From a bacterium (GTDB taxonomy: Bacteria; Planctomycetota; UBA1135; UBA2386): DNA of 64,000 bases. The stretch covers positions 204,834 through 268,833 of the forward strand of contig JAUILN010000014.1 in the NCBI GenBank assembly GCA_030432695.1, in the 5' to 3' direction. Under the pieces are notes generated by a model. That model ran no database searches and was not told the DNA's origin. It saw only the letters and a program-made list of their open reading frames with translations. The position numbers and the translations under genes are program-made. This document shows, piece after piece, positions 52,226 to 61,247 of this stretch; positions within the stretch are counted from its first letter, which is position 1; the number at the start of each line of letters is the position of its first letter.

Positions 52226-53284
52226 ATGATCCACCTCCATCGCCTGCTCCTCCTTGCCGCGCTGACGGCCCCGGCCGTGGCGCAGGGCCAGTTCGATCTG
52301 CCAAACGTCGGCATCACGTCGCAGCCGGTCAGCACCCCGATCGGGGCGACGCCGATGCGCTACCAGCAGTGGTACGCGGGCTTCGAACTGTTCGCCAACC
52401 TCACCGCCCCGTCGCGGATCACCGGGGTCTCGCTGCTGGCCTCGCCGAGCGCGGGTGGGCAGGCCGGTCAGACGCTCGAGGTCGAGGTCACGATGGCGCA
52501 CGCCACGCCGTCGATGACCGGCAACTTCGATCTGAACATGGCCAGCGACCGGACGGTGGTGCTGCCAAGGGCACGGATCCTGTGTGGCAATGCGACTCCG
52601 GGTGCTGAGACGCTGAACATCCAGTTCGCGAACGAGTTCCTGTGGAACGGGACCTCGCCGGTCGTGGTCGACTACAAGATCTTCGACAACGGCAACAACG
52701 GTCAGCCCTACGCCTTCGACAACGACTTCCAGACGGGCACCATCGCGCGGATGCAGCGGATCTTCGCGTCGAACAATCCCAACGCCCGCAATGCGACGTT
52801 CGGGCCGCAGGACTCCGGCATCAAGACGCGCTTCTTCTACAACCAGGCGATCGACGTCGCCTACGGACAGGGCTGTCCGGGTGAAGGAGGCTTCGTGCCG
52901 CGTGCCAGCACCGGTGGTGGCTACCCGGTGCCGGGCAACATCAACTACGAGATGCGGCTCGACGACGTGCCCGGCTCGCGGCAGGCCGTGTTCTTCATGG
53001 GCCTCAGCGACCAGACCTGGGGCATGACGCCGCTGCCGTTCGCGCTGGGCGTCATCGGAGCGCCGAACTGCAACATACTGGCGGAGTTCATCGCGAGCGC
53101 GCAGGTGGTCACCGTCGGCGGAGGCGCTGGCGCGGCATCGGCGCGGCTGCCGTTCCCGATGCCGGGCAACACGGGCTTCGTCGGGACCGAGTTCTACTCG
53201 CAGTGGCTGGTGCTCGATCCCAATGCACCCAACGGCGTGCTGTCGATGTCGAATGGCGTCCGGCACATTCCGGGCCTGCAGTGA
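52226..53284 (+). CDS. Secreted protein with the shared C-terminal module
   Basis: A 352-residue exported protein. Signal peptide MIHLHRLLLLAALTAPAVAQ. The first 220 residues form a beta-sandwich-like region with FDLNMASDRTVV, NGTSPVVVDYKIFDNGNNG and TIARMQRIF that resembles secreted planctomycete proteins of unknown role. The last 100 residues (MGLSDQTWGMTPLPFALGVIGAPNCNIL ... FVGTEFYSQWLVLDPNAPNGVLSMSNGVRHIPG) are the module shared with 238-666, 47638-48960 and 62944-63987. The stop lies in the first unit of a 17-bp tandem triplication. Confidence 0.75.
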   Translation: MIHLHRLLLLAALTAPAVAQGQFDLPNVGITSQPVSTPIGATPMRYQQWYAGFELFANLTAPSRITGVSLLASPSAGGQAGQTLEVEVTMAHATPSMTGNFDLNMASDRTVVLPRARILCGNATPGAETLNIQFANEFLWNGTSPVVVDYKIFDNGNNGQPYAFDNDFQTGTIARMQRIFASNNPNARNATFGPQDSGIKTRFFYNQAIDVAYGQGCPGEGGFVPRASTGGGYPVPGNINYEMRLDDVPGSRQAVFFMGLSDQTWGMTPLPFALGVIGAPNCNILAEFIASAQVVTVGGGAGAASARLPFPMPGNTGFVGTEFYSQWLVLDPNAPNGVLSMSNGVRHIPGLQ

Positions 53285-53322
53285 ATCTGGGCCTGCAGTG
53301 AATCCCAGCCTGCAGTGAACCG
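53272..53322. repeat. 17-bp tandem repeat, three units, over a stop codon
   Basis: Three consecutive 17-bp units at 53272-53288, 53289-53305 and 53306-53322. The first two differ at one base, and the third has drifted at four positions. The first unit ends the coding sequence (CTG CAG TGA). The period is not a multiple of three. Probably replication slippage at the 3' end. Confidence 0.85.
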
Positions 53323-53333
53323 GCTCGCCCAGC

Positions 53334-54212
53334 TCACTCGACGTCGCGCGCGAACGGCTTCTCCTCACCGCCGCGCAGCCGTTCGACCACTGCCGCGACG
53401 TAGACGTTCCGCGGATTGATCTGCTGCGCCGCCTCGGCGGCCTGCAGCGCCTGCTCGGGTCGCTCGAGCAGCCAATGCGCGAACGCGGTGAACAGCAGCG
53501 GGCGTTCGTCCTGCGGTAGCGCTTCGACCGCTCGTTCCAGTAGCGGGAGGGCGCCCTCCGGGTCGTTGCCGAAGAAGCGCGGCGCGAACAGCTTCTCGGT
53601 GGCGCGGGCCATCACCACCCGCGGGTTGTCGGGATCGATCTCCGCGGCCTCGTCCATCGCCTCCTGGGCGGGACTCCGCAGCCGCAGGAAGTCACCGAGG
53701 CTGCAGCAGGAGATCGAGAGGAGCGACGACCGGATGCGCCACGCGTCGCCGGTCGGGTCGCCCAGCTCCAGCGCTTTCTGCGCCGCGGCGAGACCGGCTT
53801 CGATGTCGTCCTTGTTCGCCGCTGGGAGCTCCTCGTGGGTCGCGGTCGCCACCGCCATGCCCTTGCGCTGGTCGCGGAGCAGACAGCGCTCGAGGTGCGC
53901 CTCGGCCAAGAGCCGCCAGGCCTCGGGGTCGTCGCCGGCCGACTCCGCGCGGGCCCGTTGTTCGGCGACGAAGGCGTCCATCCGCTGCATGTCGGCACCG
54001 AGCCGGACCTCGTTCAGCGCCGTGCGCAGGGCCGCAGCCTCGGCTTTCGACGCCGTCCCCGATGTGTCGGGCCCGCGCGCACCCTCGCCGACGGTAGGCG
54101 CGTCGGGAACGTCGATCGACCCCGTGCCGCCGGGTGCCAGGAGGCCTGGTCCGAACCAAGCCGCGCCGGCGACTCCGAGAGCCGCGAGGCCGATTGCGAG
54201 GGGCTTCTTCAT
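53334..54212 (-). CDS. Membrane-anchored TPR protein
   Basis: A 292-residue protein with an N-terminal membrane span or signal (KKPLAIGLAALGVAGAAWFGPGLLA) and helical repeats of tetratricopeptide type (EALPQDERPLLFTAFAHWLLERPEQALQAAEAAQQINPRN), including a DPDNPRV turn. It is the last gene of the strand that starts with glcD: GlcF's stop is 5 bp upstream of its ATG, so it is co-transcribed with glycolate oxidase. Whether it helps that enzyme assemble at the membrane is unknown. Confidence 0.78.
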   Translation of the reverse strand: MKKPLAIGLAALGVAGAAWFGPGLLAPGGTGSIDVPDAPTVGEGARGPDTSGTASKAEAAALRTALNEVRLGADMQRMDAFVAEQRARAESAGDDPEAWRLLAEAHLERCLLRDQRKGMAVATATHEELPAANKDDIEAGLAAAQKALELGDPTGDAWRIRSSLLSISCCSLGDFLRLRSPAQEAMDEAAEIDPDNPRVVMARATEKLFAPRFFGNDPEGALPLLERAVEALPQDERPLLFTAFAHWLLERPEQALQAAEAAQQINPRNVYVAAVVERLRGGEEKPFARDVE

Positions 54213-54217
54213 CTCCG

Positions 54218-55456
54218 TCAGGTCCGATCGTGTTGCGAGGGCAGCAGCAGTTCGACCGGATGGCGCACCTCGATGCCGTCTCCTGGATCGAGATGTGCCC
54301 GGATCTGCATCATGCAGCCCGGATTGCCGGAGACCACCACCTGCGCGCCGCTCGCGCGCAGCGCCGCGGCCTTCCGGTCGCCGATCTCGGCGGCGAGCTG
54401 TCGGTGGACCAGGTTGTAGATGCCGGCCGATCCGCAGCAGTCCTCGCTGGTCGGATGCGGGACCAGTTCGATCCCGGGCACCTGCCGCAGCACCTCCAGT
54501 GGCGCGGTGCGGACCTTCTGGGCATGGCAGAGGTGGCACGGCGCGTCGTAGGCGACCTTGTGCGGGAATGGCGCGGGCTCGGCCGCCAGACCCACCTCGG
54601 CCAGGAACTCGGTGACGTCGCGGCAGCGCGCGCCGAACGCGTGGGCCTCGTCGGTGCCGAGCAGCTCGCCGACCTCCCGCAGCGCGGCGCCACAGCCGGC
54701 CGAGTTGTTGAGCACCACGTCGCAGTCGGCGAAGGCCTGCAGGTTGTGCCGCGCGGTGCGGCGCGCGTCCTCGCGTTGGCCGTCGTGCAGCGACAGCGCC
54801 CCGCAGCAGGTCTGGCTTGCGGGCACGACCACCTCGAAGCCGTTGGCCACCAGCAGATCGCGGGTCACGACGTTGATCCGCCCGAACACCTGCTCCATCA
54901 CGCAGCCGGTGAACAGGCCGACCGTGCCGCGCTTCTCGCCCTTCGCCGGATAGCGACCGGCCAGCGAGCGGCGCTCGGCGGCCGGCGGGATGCGCGGCAC
55001 CAGCGCGTCCATCTTGCGCGGCAGGAGGCCGATCCGGAACGCGAGCCAGCGCAGGCCGAGCGCCTCGGCGACGCGGCCGAGGCGGAACGCGAGGCGCAGC
55101 CGGCCCTGGTGCGCGACCAGGTGGCGCAGCAACAGGCGACGCACGCGCGACGCGAGGTCGCGCCGCGGCCGGGCTTCCTCGAGGTCGGCGCGGACCGTCT
55201 CCAGAATGTGGCCGTAGCGCACGCCCGAGGGGCACGCGGTCTCGCAGGCCCGGCAGTCGAGGCACTGCTCGAGGTGCGGACGGATCGCGTCGACGTCGTC
55301 GATGCGGTCCTCGGCCAGCGCGCGCATCAGGTAGATGCGGCCGCGCGGCGAGTCGGTCTCGAGGCCGAGCACGCCGTAGGTCGGGCAGGCCTCGAGGCAC
55401 AGGCCGCAGTGCACGCAGTCGAGCGATGCGGTGTAGGAGTCGACCTCGGACTTCAT
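54218..55456 (-). CDS. glcF: Glycolate oxidase iron-sulfur subunit
   Basis: A 412-residue iron-sulfur protein. Two [4Fe-4S] motifs sit in the first quarter, CVHCGLCLEACP and CLDCRACETACP. Two CCG-type domains follow: GLFTGCVMEQVF ... QTCCGAL and DAPCHLCHAQ ... EDCCGSAG, which carry electrons or quinone contacts in the GlcF/heterodisulfide-reductase group. It takes electrons from the flavin subunits encoded by glcD and glcE. ATG 55456 overlaps the GlcE stop (ATGA). Confidence 0.92.
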   Translation of the reverse strand: MKSEVDSYTASLDCVHCGLCLEACPTYGVLGLETDSPRGRIYLMRALAEDRIDDVDAIRPHLEQCLDCRACETACPSGVRYGHILETVRADLEEARPRRDLASRVRRLLLRHLVAHQGRLRLAFRLGRVAEALGLRWLAFRIGLLPRKMDALVPRIPPAAERRSLAGRYPAKGEKRGTVGLFTGCVMEQVFGRINVVTRDLLVANGFEVVVPASQTCCGALSLHDGQREDARRTARHNLQAFADCDVVLNNSAGCGAALREVGELLGTDEAHAFGARCRDVTEFLAEVGLAAEPAPFPHKVAYDAPCHLCHAQKVRTAPLEVLRQVPGIELVPHPTSEDCCGSAGIYNLVHRQLAAEIGDRKAAALRASGAQVVVSGNPGCMMQIRAHLDPGDGIEVRHPVELLLPSQHDRT

Positions 55457-56574
55457 CGGAGCACCTGGTGGGGGTCGAGAGCCTTGCGGAGCGCGGTCTC
55501 CAGCAGGCCGGCGGTCGGGTCGGTCGGAGTGCAGCGGCCGCGCCGATCGGTGGAGGCGATGGCGATCTCGGCGACGGCGTCCAGTTCGACGATCCACTGC
55601 AGGAGTTGGTCCGTACGTCCCGGATTGGCGGTCGCGATCGCGAAGCCGCCGGCGCCGTCGAGGCGGATGCGTTCGTCGGGGGAGAGTCCCTGCAACAGCT
55701 CGTCGGCCCGGCTCGGTCGCACCGCCCCGAGAAGCCGCTCGCCGCGGACCTGTTCGCCGGGCACGTCCCGGTCGAGGGTCCAGGCGGGCGTCGGCTCGGC
55801 GGCCTTCGGCTCGAGTCCGTGCTCCCGACACACCCGATCGAGGACGCGCTGCGGGCCCGCCAGCACTCCGCGCACCACGAAGCCCTGGCAAGGATCGCCT
55901 TCGAGGTGGAGCGACGCCGGCGGCTGCGATGCCCGGCGCAGTGCGCGCCATCTCCTCAGCGCCGGATCCGCGGCCTCGCGCGGTGACTCGAAGCCGACCA
56001 CCGCCGCCGGCAGGGGCCGCAGTTTGAGGTGCAGCTCGGTCGCGGCGAACAGCCGGCCGCGGCTGCCGACGAAGACCTTCTGCAGGTCGAAGCCGGCGAC
56101 GCTCTTCACCACCCGCGCACCCGACTTGAACCGCAGCCCTTCGCCGAGCACGCCCGACAGGCCGAGCAGCAGGTGGCGGGCACCGAGTGCCCCGGGTGCC
56201 TCGGGCAGCGATCGGCCCGCGGCGAACAGGCCACCGACGGTCGTTGCGCCGGCAGGAGGACACGGCAGGCACAGGCGGTGCTCGCGCAGCGCGGTGGCGA
56301 GGTCCGCGAGGCGTAGTCCGGGCTCGACCGAGCAGGTCAGGTCGTCGGGGTCGAGGCGCAGGAGCCGATCGAGGGCCGCCGACGAGACCAGCGTCGGAGC
56401 GGTGTCGGCTGATGGGGCCGGCAGGGCCCGGAGTTGGCTGCCCGCGCCGCACAGTCGAACCGGTCTTGCTCCGGCCGCGTGCTCGCGCAGCACATCGACC
56501 AGCGCGTCGGTGCTCTCCGGGCGCACGCTCGCGGCGACCGGGAAGTCCACGCTCGGTTCGGTGGTCGGGTTCAA
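55453..56574 (-). CDS. glcE: Glycolate oxidase FAD-binding subunit
   Basis: A 373-residue FAD-binding protein of the GlcE type. It has the short PCMH-like FAD site (PVRLCGAGSQL, LPCPPAGATTVGGLFAAG, GALGARHLLLGLSGVLGEGLRFKSGARVVKSVAGFDLQKVFVGSRG), with less of the C-terminal cap domain than GlcD. Its TTG start at 56574 overlaps the stop of GlcD (TTGA). The three overlaps make glcD-glcE-glcF one translational unit. Confidence 0.9.
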   Translation of the reverse strand: MNPTTEPSVDFPVAASVRPESTDALVDVLREHAAGARPVRLCGAGSQLRALPAPSADTAPTLVSSAALDRLLRLDPDDLTCSVEPGLRLADLATALREHRLCLPCPPAGATTVGGLFAAGRSLPEAPGALGARHLLLGLSGVLGEGLRFKSGARVVKSVAGFDLQKVFVGSRGRLFAATELHLKLRPLPAAVVGFESPREAADPALRRWRALRRASQPPASLHLEGDPCQGFVVRGVLAGPQRVLDRVCREHGLEPKAAEPTPAWTLDRDVPGEQVRGERLLGAVRPSRADELLQGLSPDERIRLDGAGGFAIATANPGRTDQLLQWIVELDAVAEIAIASTDRRGRCTPTDPTAGLLETALRKALDPHQVLR

Positions 56575-58052
56575 CGCGCGTCTCCTCCGGATTCGAGCCG
56601 TGCCTCGGCGTCCATCACCCGCTTGACGATCTTCGGCCACTTCGCGACCTCGCCGCACGCCGCGCGCGCCGGCAGGGCCTTGCCCGGATTGCAGCGATCG
56701 TCGGGATCGAAGGAACGGCGGACCCGGTGCATCACCTCGAGGTCGTCCGGCGTGAACATCAGGCCGACGTGGTCGAGCTTTTCCGAGCCGACGCCGTGCT
56801 CGCCGCTGATGCTGCCGCCCATCGCCACGCACAGCGCCAGGATCTCGTGCCCCGCCGCCACGACCCGCGCCCGCTCCTCGGCGTCGCGGCCGTCGAAGCT
56901 GATGTTCGGATGCAGGTTGCCGTCACCGGCGTGGAAGACGTTGGTGAGCGTGACCCCGTGCCGTTTGCCGATCGCGGTGATCTCGCGCAGCGTCTCCACC
57001 AGGCGCGAGCGCGGTACCACGCCGTCGAGCACGTAGAGGTCGGGCTTCAGTCGGCCCATCGCGCCGAACGCGCCCTTGCGGCCCTTCCACAGGCGCAGCC
57101 GCTCGGCCGGGTCGGTGGCGCTCTCGATGCGCAGCGCGTGATGTTCGCGGAACGCCGCTTCGATGCGTTCGGCCTCGTCGTCGAGGGCCTCGGCGAGGCC
57201 GTCGATCTCCACCAGCAACACCGCGCCGGCATCCTGCGGGTAGCCGGCCCGGAACACCGAGGCCTCGACCGCGCGGATCGTCGCCTGGTCGAGGATCTCC
57301 ATCGCGGCCGGCACCAGGCCCGCGGCGACGATCGACGACACCGCGCCGCAGGCCGCCTCGACGCTCTTGAACGAGGCCAGCAGTGTGCGCACCGCCTCGG
57401 GGTCGGGCTGGATGCGCACCACGATCTCGGTGGCGATGCCGAAGGTGCCCTCGCTGCCGGTGAACAGCCCCAACAGGTCGAGTCCCGCTGGCGAGCGTGG
57501 CCCGCCCGCCGGACCGCCGAGGCGCGCCACGCTCGCGTCGGGTAGCACCACCGTCGCGCCGAGCACGTGGTCGGTGGTCATGCCGTACTTGAAGCAGTGT
57601 GGTCCGCCGGCGTTCTCGGCCAGGTTGCCACCGATCGTGCACACCGCCTGGCTGCTCGGGTCGGGCGCGTAGTGCATGCGCTGGGCGGCCAGTCCCTTGG
57701 TCAGCGCGAGGTTCACGACGCCGGGCTGGACCACGGCGAAGCCGTCCTCGGGCTCGACCGCGAGGACTTTTTTCATCCGCGCGGTCTCGATCACGACCAT
57801 GCCAGGATGGTCCGGAGTGGGGCCTCCCGAGAGACACGTACCCGCTCCGCGCGGCAAGAATGATACGCCGTGCCGTCGGCATGCACGGATCGCTTCTTGG
57901 ACCTCCGCTGTCGACTCGGGCAACACCACCGCGGCCGGGCGGGCCTTGTGGATCGTGAAGCCGTCGCATTCGAAAGCAGTCAGGGCGTCCGGATCAGTGA
58001 TCGCCCGCGACGGTCCGAATCGCCGGCGCAGCTCCGTGGTGAGATCCGACAT
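56571..58052 (-). CDS. glcD: Glycolate oxidase catalytic FAD subunit
   Basis: A 493-residue VAO-type flavoenzyme. FAD-binding segments are FLPRGAGTCLSGG, TIGGNLAENAGGPHCFKYGMTTDHVLG and LFTGSEGTFGIATEI. The C-terminal cap has FHAGDGNLHPNISFD and SISGEHGVGSEK, with the histidines that hold the substrate. It oxidises glycolate (or D-lactate) to the keto acid. The start MSDLTTELRRRFG at 58052 matches the family. The gene diverges from 58141-59883. Glycolate use would suit a heterotroph living with algae. Confidence 0.92.
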   Translation of the reverse strand: MSDLTTELRRRFGPSRAITDPDALTAFECDGFTIHKARPAAVVLPESTAEVQEAIRACRRHGVSFLPRGAGTCLSGGPTPDHPGMVVIETARMKKVLAVEPEDGFAVVQPGVVNLALTKGLAAQRMHYAPDPSSQAVCTIGGNLAENAGGPHCFKYGMTTDHVLGATVVLPDASVARLGGPAGGPRSPAGLDLLGLFTGSEGTFGIATEIVVRIQPDPEAVRTLLASFKSVEAACGAVSSIVAAGLVPAAMEILDQATIRAVEASVFRAGYPQDAGAVLLVEIDGLAEALDDEAERIEAAFREHHALRIESATDPAERLRLWKGRKGAFGAMGRLKPDLYVLDGVVPRSRLVETLREITAIGKRHGVTLTNVFHAGDGNLHPNISFDGRDAEERARVVAAGHEILALCVAMGGSISGEHGVGSEKLDHVGLMFTPDDLEVMHRVRRSFDPDDRCNPGKALPARAACGEVAKWPKIVKRVMDAEARLESGGDAR

Positions 58053-58140
58053 GGGGCGGAGGAGTGTAGCGGCCGGTCCGACCGAAGGTCCGTGGCTGTG
58101 CGGACCAAGGAACACCGGAAGGCTCCGTAGGGGATGTTCA

Positions 58141-59883
58141 GTGGTCGGGCCTTCGATCCCGATCAAACAGCAGCAGCTCATGGCCAGCCACCTCGTCGAC
58201 AAGATGGCTGCCGCGCACCTGCTGGAGGCCGTCCGTTCGACCGTTGGCCATCTCAGCCGGGCGCGGCTCAACGCCTCCGGCCCGGAGTCCGAGGAGGGCA
58301 AGAGTCTCGCGCAGCTGTACGCGCGGACCCGCCGTCTGCTGCAGTTCGTCGAGCGGGCCTTCGACACCTACGAGGACCCGATCCCGGTGGAGATCGGCGC
58401 CGGCGACCAGAACCTGCTGGCGAGCTGCCTGCTGATGGAGTTCGGCGCCGCGGTGGTGAAGCTGCGGCGCCCGAACGGCAAGCAGTCCGAAGAAGGCTTC
58501 ATCCGGGCCAAGCTGCAGTTGCTGCGGCACTGGATCGCCGCGTTCGCGACCCGGCAGCTCGGCTCGATCCCGGGCGATCCGAACGCCGCCGAGCCGGAGG
58601 TGAAGGCCGTCGCCCACGAGGTGATGACCGCGCTCGGCGTACAGCGCGAGGTGAACATGTGCTTCGGTGCCGCTCCGGGCGCCTGGGAGAAGGACGGCGA
58701 GCACGGCGGTGGTGGAGTGCGGTCGCCGGTCGCAGGGGCGGCGCCACCGGGCGGACAGGGACGCGGTGGGCCACGGGGGCGACCGGGTGTTCCGGGGCCG
58801 GGCGCCCGGCCGCCGCAGCAGTACGCCGGAGGAGGGCCGGGACCGACCGCGGGTGGTGGGCGTCCTGGGGGCGTCGGTCCGGGTGCGATGGCGCCGGGGG
58901 GGCGCGGACCGCATGGTCCACAGACACCGCACGGGCGCGGAATGCCGCGCCAGGGTGGGCCGATGCCACCGCACGTCGGCGGCGGCGGTGGACCCGGAGG
59001 TGGATATCCGCAAGGTCAACCGCGGGCCCCGATGCCGGGCGGACCGCCACCCGGCGGAGGTCGACCTGTCACCCACCAGCAGCCGTCCGGTCGGCCGCCA
59101 CAGGGTCACGGTGTCCGGCCGCCAGCTCGGCCCGGCCCCGCCCCTCACCACGGCTACCAGCAGCCCCCCGAGCACTACCACCGACCTGCACCGCAGGGCT
59201 ACGCCGCGCCGCCGGTGTACGACCAGTCGCACGGCTCGCAATCCGGGGGCGGCTATGGCCAGGTCGCCGACGGCTACGGCTATTCGCAGGGTGACCAGGT
59301 TCACGATCCGGACGGCTATGGATACGCGCCGGACGGTTACGGCTACGCACCCGACGTCCACGGGCAACCGACGGGCTGGGACGACCAGGGCGACTACGAC
59401 GATCCGCAGGGCTACGACGATCCGCGCGGCTACGACGCGTTGTCGACCGACGACGGCGCGATCCGTCGCTATCTACTCGACCCCAACCGGCTTCGCGATC
59501 CCCGGCTCCGCACCCTGATGTCGCTCGACCTCGAGGCCTGGGCCCGCAGTCTCGATGCCTCCGACCTGCGACTGGCTGCGGTCCACCTGCTGTCGGTGCT
59601 CGAGGGAGCCGTGCTCGATCACGTCGTGCCCCGTGCGGCACGTCTCGGCCTGCGCGGCGGCCCCGATACCTGGCGGCTCCAGGAGCTGCTGGTGGCGATC
59701 CTGCCGCAGGTCGCGCCGGCGGATCGGGGCCGGCTGGCGATGTTGGAGCGCTGCCAGAACCTGGTGCGCCCGGCGCGTCAGCTCCGCGAGCCGATGGTGG
59801 TCACCGAAGGCATCCTCGCCGACCTCGCCCAGTTCGTGATCCGCGTGCTCACCGAGCTGGGATTCCGCGGCGAAGATGATTGA
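58141..59883 (+). CDS. Protein with a long disordered Gly/Pro/Gln/Tyr-rich middle between two helical domains
   Basis: A 580-residue protein with no recognised family. Residues 1-180 form an alpha-helical domain (LVDKMAAAHLLEAVRSTVGHLSRARL, LARTRRLLQFVERAF-like helices). Residues 185-430 are low complexity: glycine/proline/glutamine-rich to about 345, then tyrosine-rich, with GYGYAPD and related units at about 377-407. Residues 435-580 form a second helical domain (DLEAWARSLDASDLRLAAVHLLSVLEGAVLDHV). No signal peptide or span. GTG 58141 has AGGGG 7 bp upstream; ATG 58180 is the alternative. The stop overlaps a possible TTG start of the next gene. The layout suggests a condensate-forming or surface-tethering scaffold, which is an inference. 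Confidence 0.72.
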   Translation: MVGPSIPIKQQQLMASHLVDKMAAAHLLEAVRSTVGHLSRARLNASGPESEEGKSLAQLYARTRRLLQFVERAFDTYEDPIPVEIGAGDQNLLASCLLMEFGAAVVKLRRPNGKQSEEGFIRAKLQLLRHWIAAFATRQLGSIPGDPNAAEPEVKAVAHEVMTALGVQREVNMCFGAAPGAWEKDGEHGGGGVRSPVAGAAPPGGQGRGGPRGRPGVPGPGARPPQQYAGGGPGPTAGGGRPGGVGPGAMAPGGRGPHGPQTPHGRGMPRQGGPMPPHVGGGGGPGGGYPQGQPRAPMPGGPPPGGGRPVTHQQPSGRPPQGHGVRPPARPGPAPHHGYQQPPEHYHRPAPQGYAAPPVYDQSHGSQSGGGYGQVADGYGYSQGDQVHDPDGYGYAPDGYGYAPDVHGQPTGWDDQGDYDDPQGYDDPRGYDALSTDDGAIRRYLLDPNRLRDPRLRTLMSLDLEAWARSLDASDLRLAAVHLLSVLEGAVLDHVVPRAARLGLRGGPDTWRLQELLVAILPQVAPADRGRLAMLERCQNLVRPARQLREPMVVTEGILADLAQFVIRVLTELGFRGEDD

Positions 59884-59978
59884 CCCGTCGGTCGCGCCGC
59901 GTGTCCCCGGCCGCCTTCGCGGGTCCGGTCGGATCGAGGATTGTCCCCGGCGTCGTCGAGGCGTATGCCGGGCGCCTC

Positions 59979-61244
59979 ATGTCCGTCGCCATCCCCCTCG
60001 GCTCCGCCGATCTCGACCAGGCGATCCTCGATCGGATCCTCGGCGCGCCGATGCCCGGCGGGAAACGTCTGCTCGGAGTCGAGTACGAGCGCCTGGTCCT
60101 GCATCGCGTCGACCGCAGCAGCGCCCCGGTCGAGTTCGTCCAGTCGGTGTTCCGCGGGCTCCTGGGGGCGCTCGGTGGCACTCCGATGGAGGAGCCACAC
60201 CCGGACACCGGCGAGCCCGTGCTCAAGGGTGTGGCCACCGACCGTTTCGAGTTCACCTCGGAGCCCGGTGGTCAGCTCGAGGTGGCGGTGCCGCCGTTCG
60301 CCGATCTGGAAGGCGTGGACGGGGCGATCCGCGCGGCGATCGCCGCGCTCGAGGAGCAGCTCGCGGGCTCTGACTATCAGTTGGTGGGGCTGGGCCATGC
60401 GCCGGTGACTCCGGTGGACGAGATCGGCCTGTTGCCGCGCGCTCGTTACCGGATCATGGATCGCGAGATGCCGGCGCGTGGGCCGCTGACGCGGAACATG
60501 ATGCGGGCCACCGCGGGGTTCCAGATCACCTACGACGTCGCCGATGCCGACGACGCGGCGGGCAAGCTGGCCCTGCTGTATCGGCTGAGTCCATTGCTGA
60601 TGGCGACCTGTGCGAACTCGCGGATGGTCGCCGGTGTCGACAGCGGCTACGCGAGCTACCGCCACCACGTGTGGTTGGAGACCGACAGCGATCGCTCAGG
60701 GGTGCCGATCGGCTGCCTCGACCGGGAGACCGCGGTGCCGGCCTACGTCGACTACGCGAAGGCCGCGTCGGTGCTGTTCGTCGATCGCGGTGGCGTGGTG
60801 CAGCGCGCACCGAGCGAGGGCAGCCTTGTCGAACTCGTCGCCCGCGGCGAGCTGCATGCGGCCGACCTGGACCTGCACCTGTCCGGCCTGTTTCCGTTCG
60901 TCCGGCTCCGCAACTACATCGAGCTTCGTTGTCTGGACTCGGTCGAATGGGCGCACGCACGTTCGGTGATGGCCCTGGTGAGCGGACTCGTCTATTGCAC
61001 CCACGCCTTCGCGGCCGCCTACGAGGAGTCCGAGCCGTTCGCCCTGCGCGATGCCGAGCAACTGCGACTCCTCCATGAGAGCGCGGCGCGGCTCGGGCTC
61101 GACGCGACGGCGCCCGACGGTCGCGGCTTCCGCGAGATCGCTCTGCGCCTCCTGGACATCGCCGGTGCCACGCTCGGTGGCGAGAACTGTGATTGGGCAC
61201 GGCCCGAGGATCTGCTACGGATCCGCGAGGTCGTGTCCGGCTGA
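59979..61244 (+). CDS. Glutamate-cysteine ligase-like protein (GCS2 family)
   Basis: A 421-residue carboxylate-amine ligase of the GCS2 type. It has LLGVEYERLVLHRVD (start of the active site), FTSEPGGQLEVAVPP (metal- and glutamate-binding strand), MRATAGFQITYDV and LMATCANSRMVAGVDSGYASYRHHVW. These match glutamate-cysteine ligases of the plant/proteobacterial type and EgtA. It would make gamma-glutamylcysteine or a related gamma-glutamyl amide. I use ATG 59979, which puts the first motif at a normal distance; TTG 59880, overlapping the previous stop as TTGA, is the other option. No glutathione synthetase is adjacent. Confidence 0.85.
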   Translation: MSVAIPLGSADLDQAILDRILGAPMPGGKRLLGVEYERLVLHRVDRSSAPVEFVQSVFRGLLGALGGTPMEEPHPDTGEPVLKGVATDRFEFTSEPGGQLEVAVPPFADLEGVDGAIRAAIAALEEQLAGSDYQLVGLGHAPVTPVDEIGLLPRARYRIMDREMPARGPLTRNMMRATAGFQITYDVADADDAAGKLALLYRLSPLLMATCANSRMVAGVDSGYASYRHHVWLETDSDRSGVPIGCLDRETAVPAYVDYAKAASVLFVDRGGVVQRAPSEGSLVELVARGELHAADLDLHLSGLFPFVRLRNYIELRCLDSVEWAHARSVMALVSGLVYCTHAFAAAYEESEPFALRDAEQLRLLHESAARLGLDATAPDGRGFREIALRLLDIAGATLGGENCDWARPEDLLRIREVVSG

Positions 61245-61247
61245 ATC

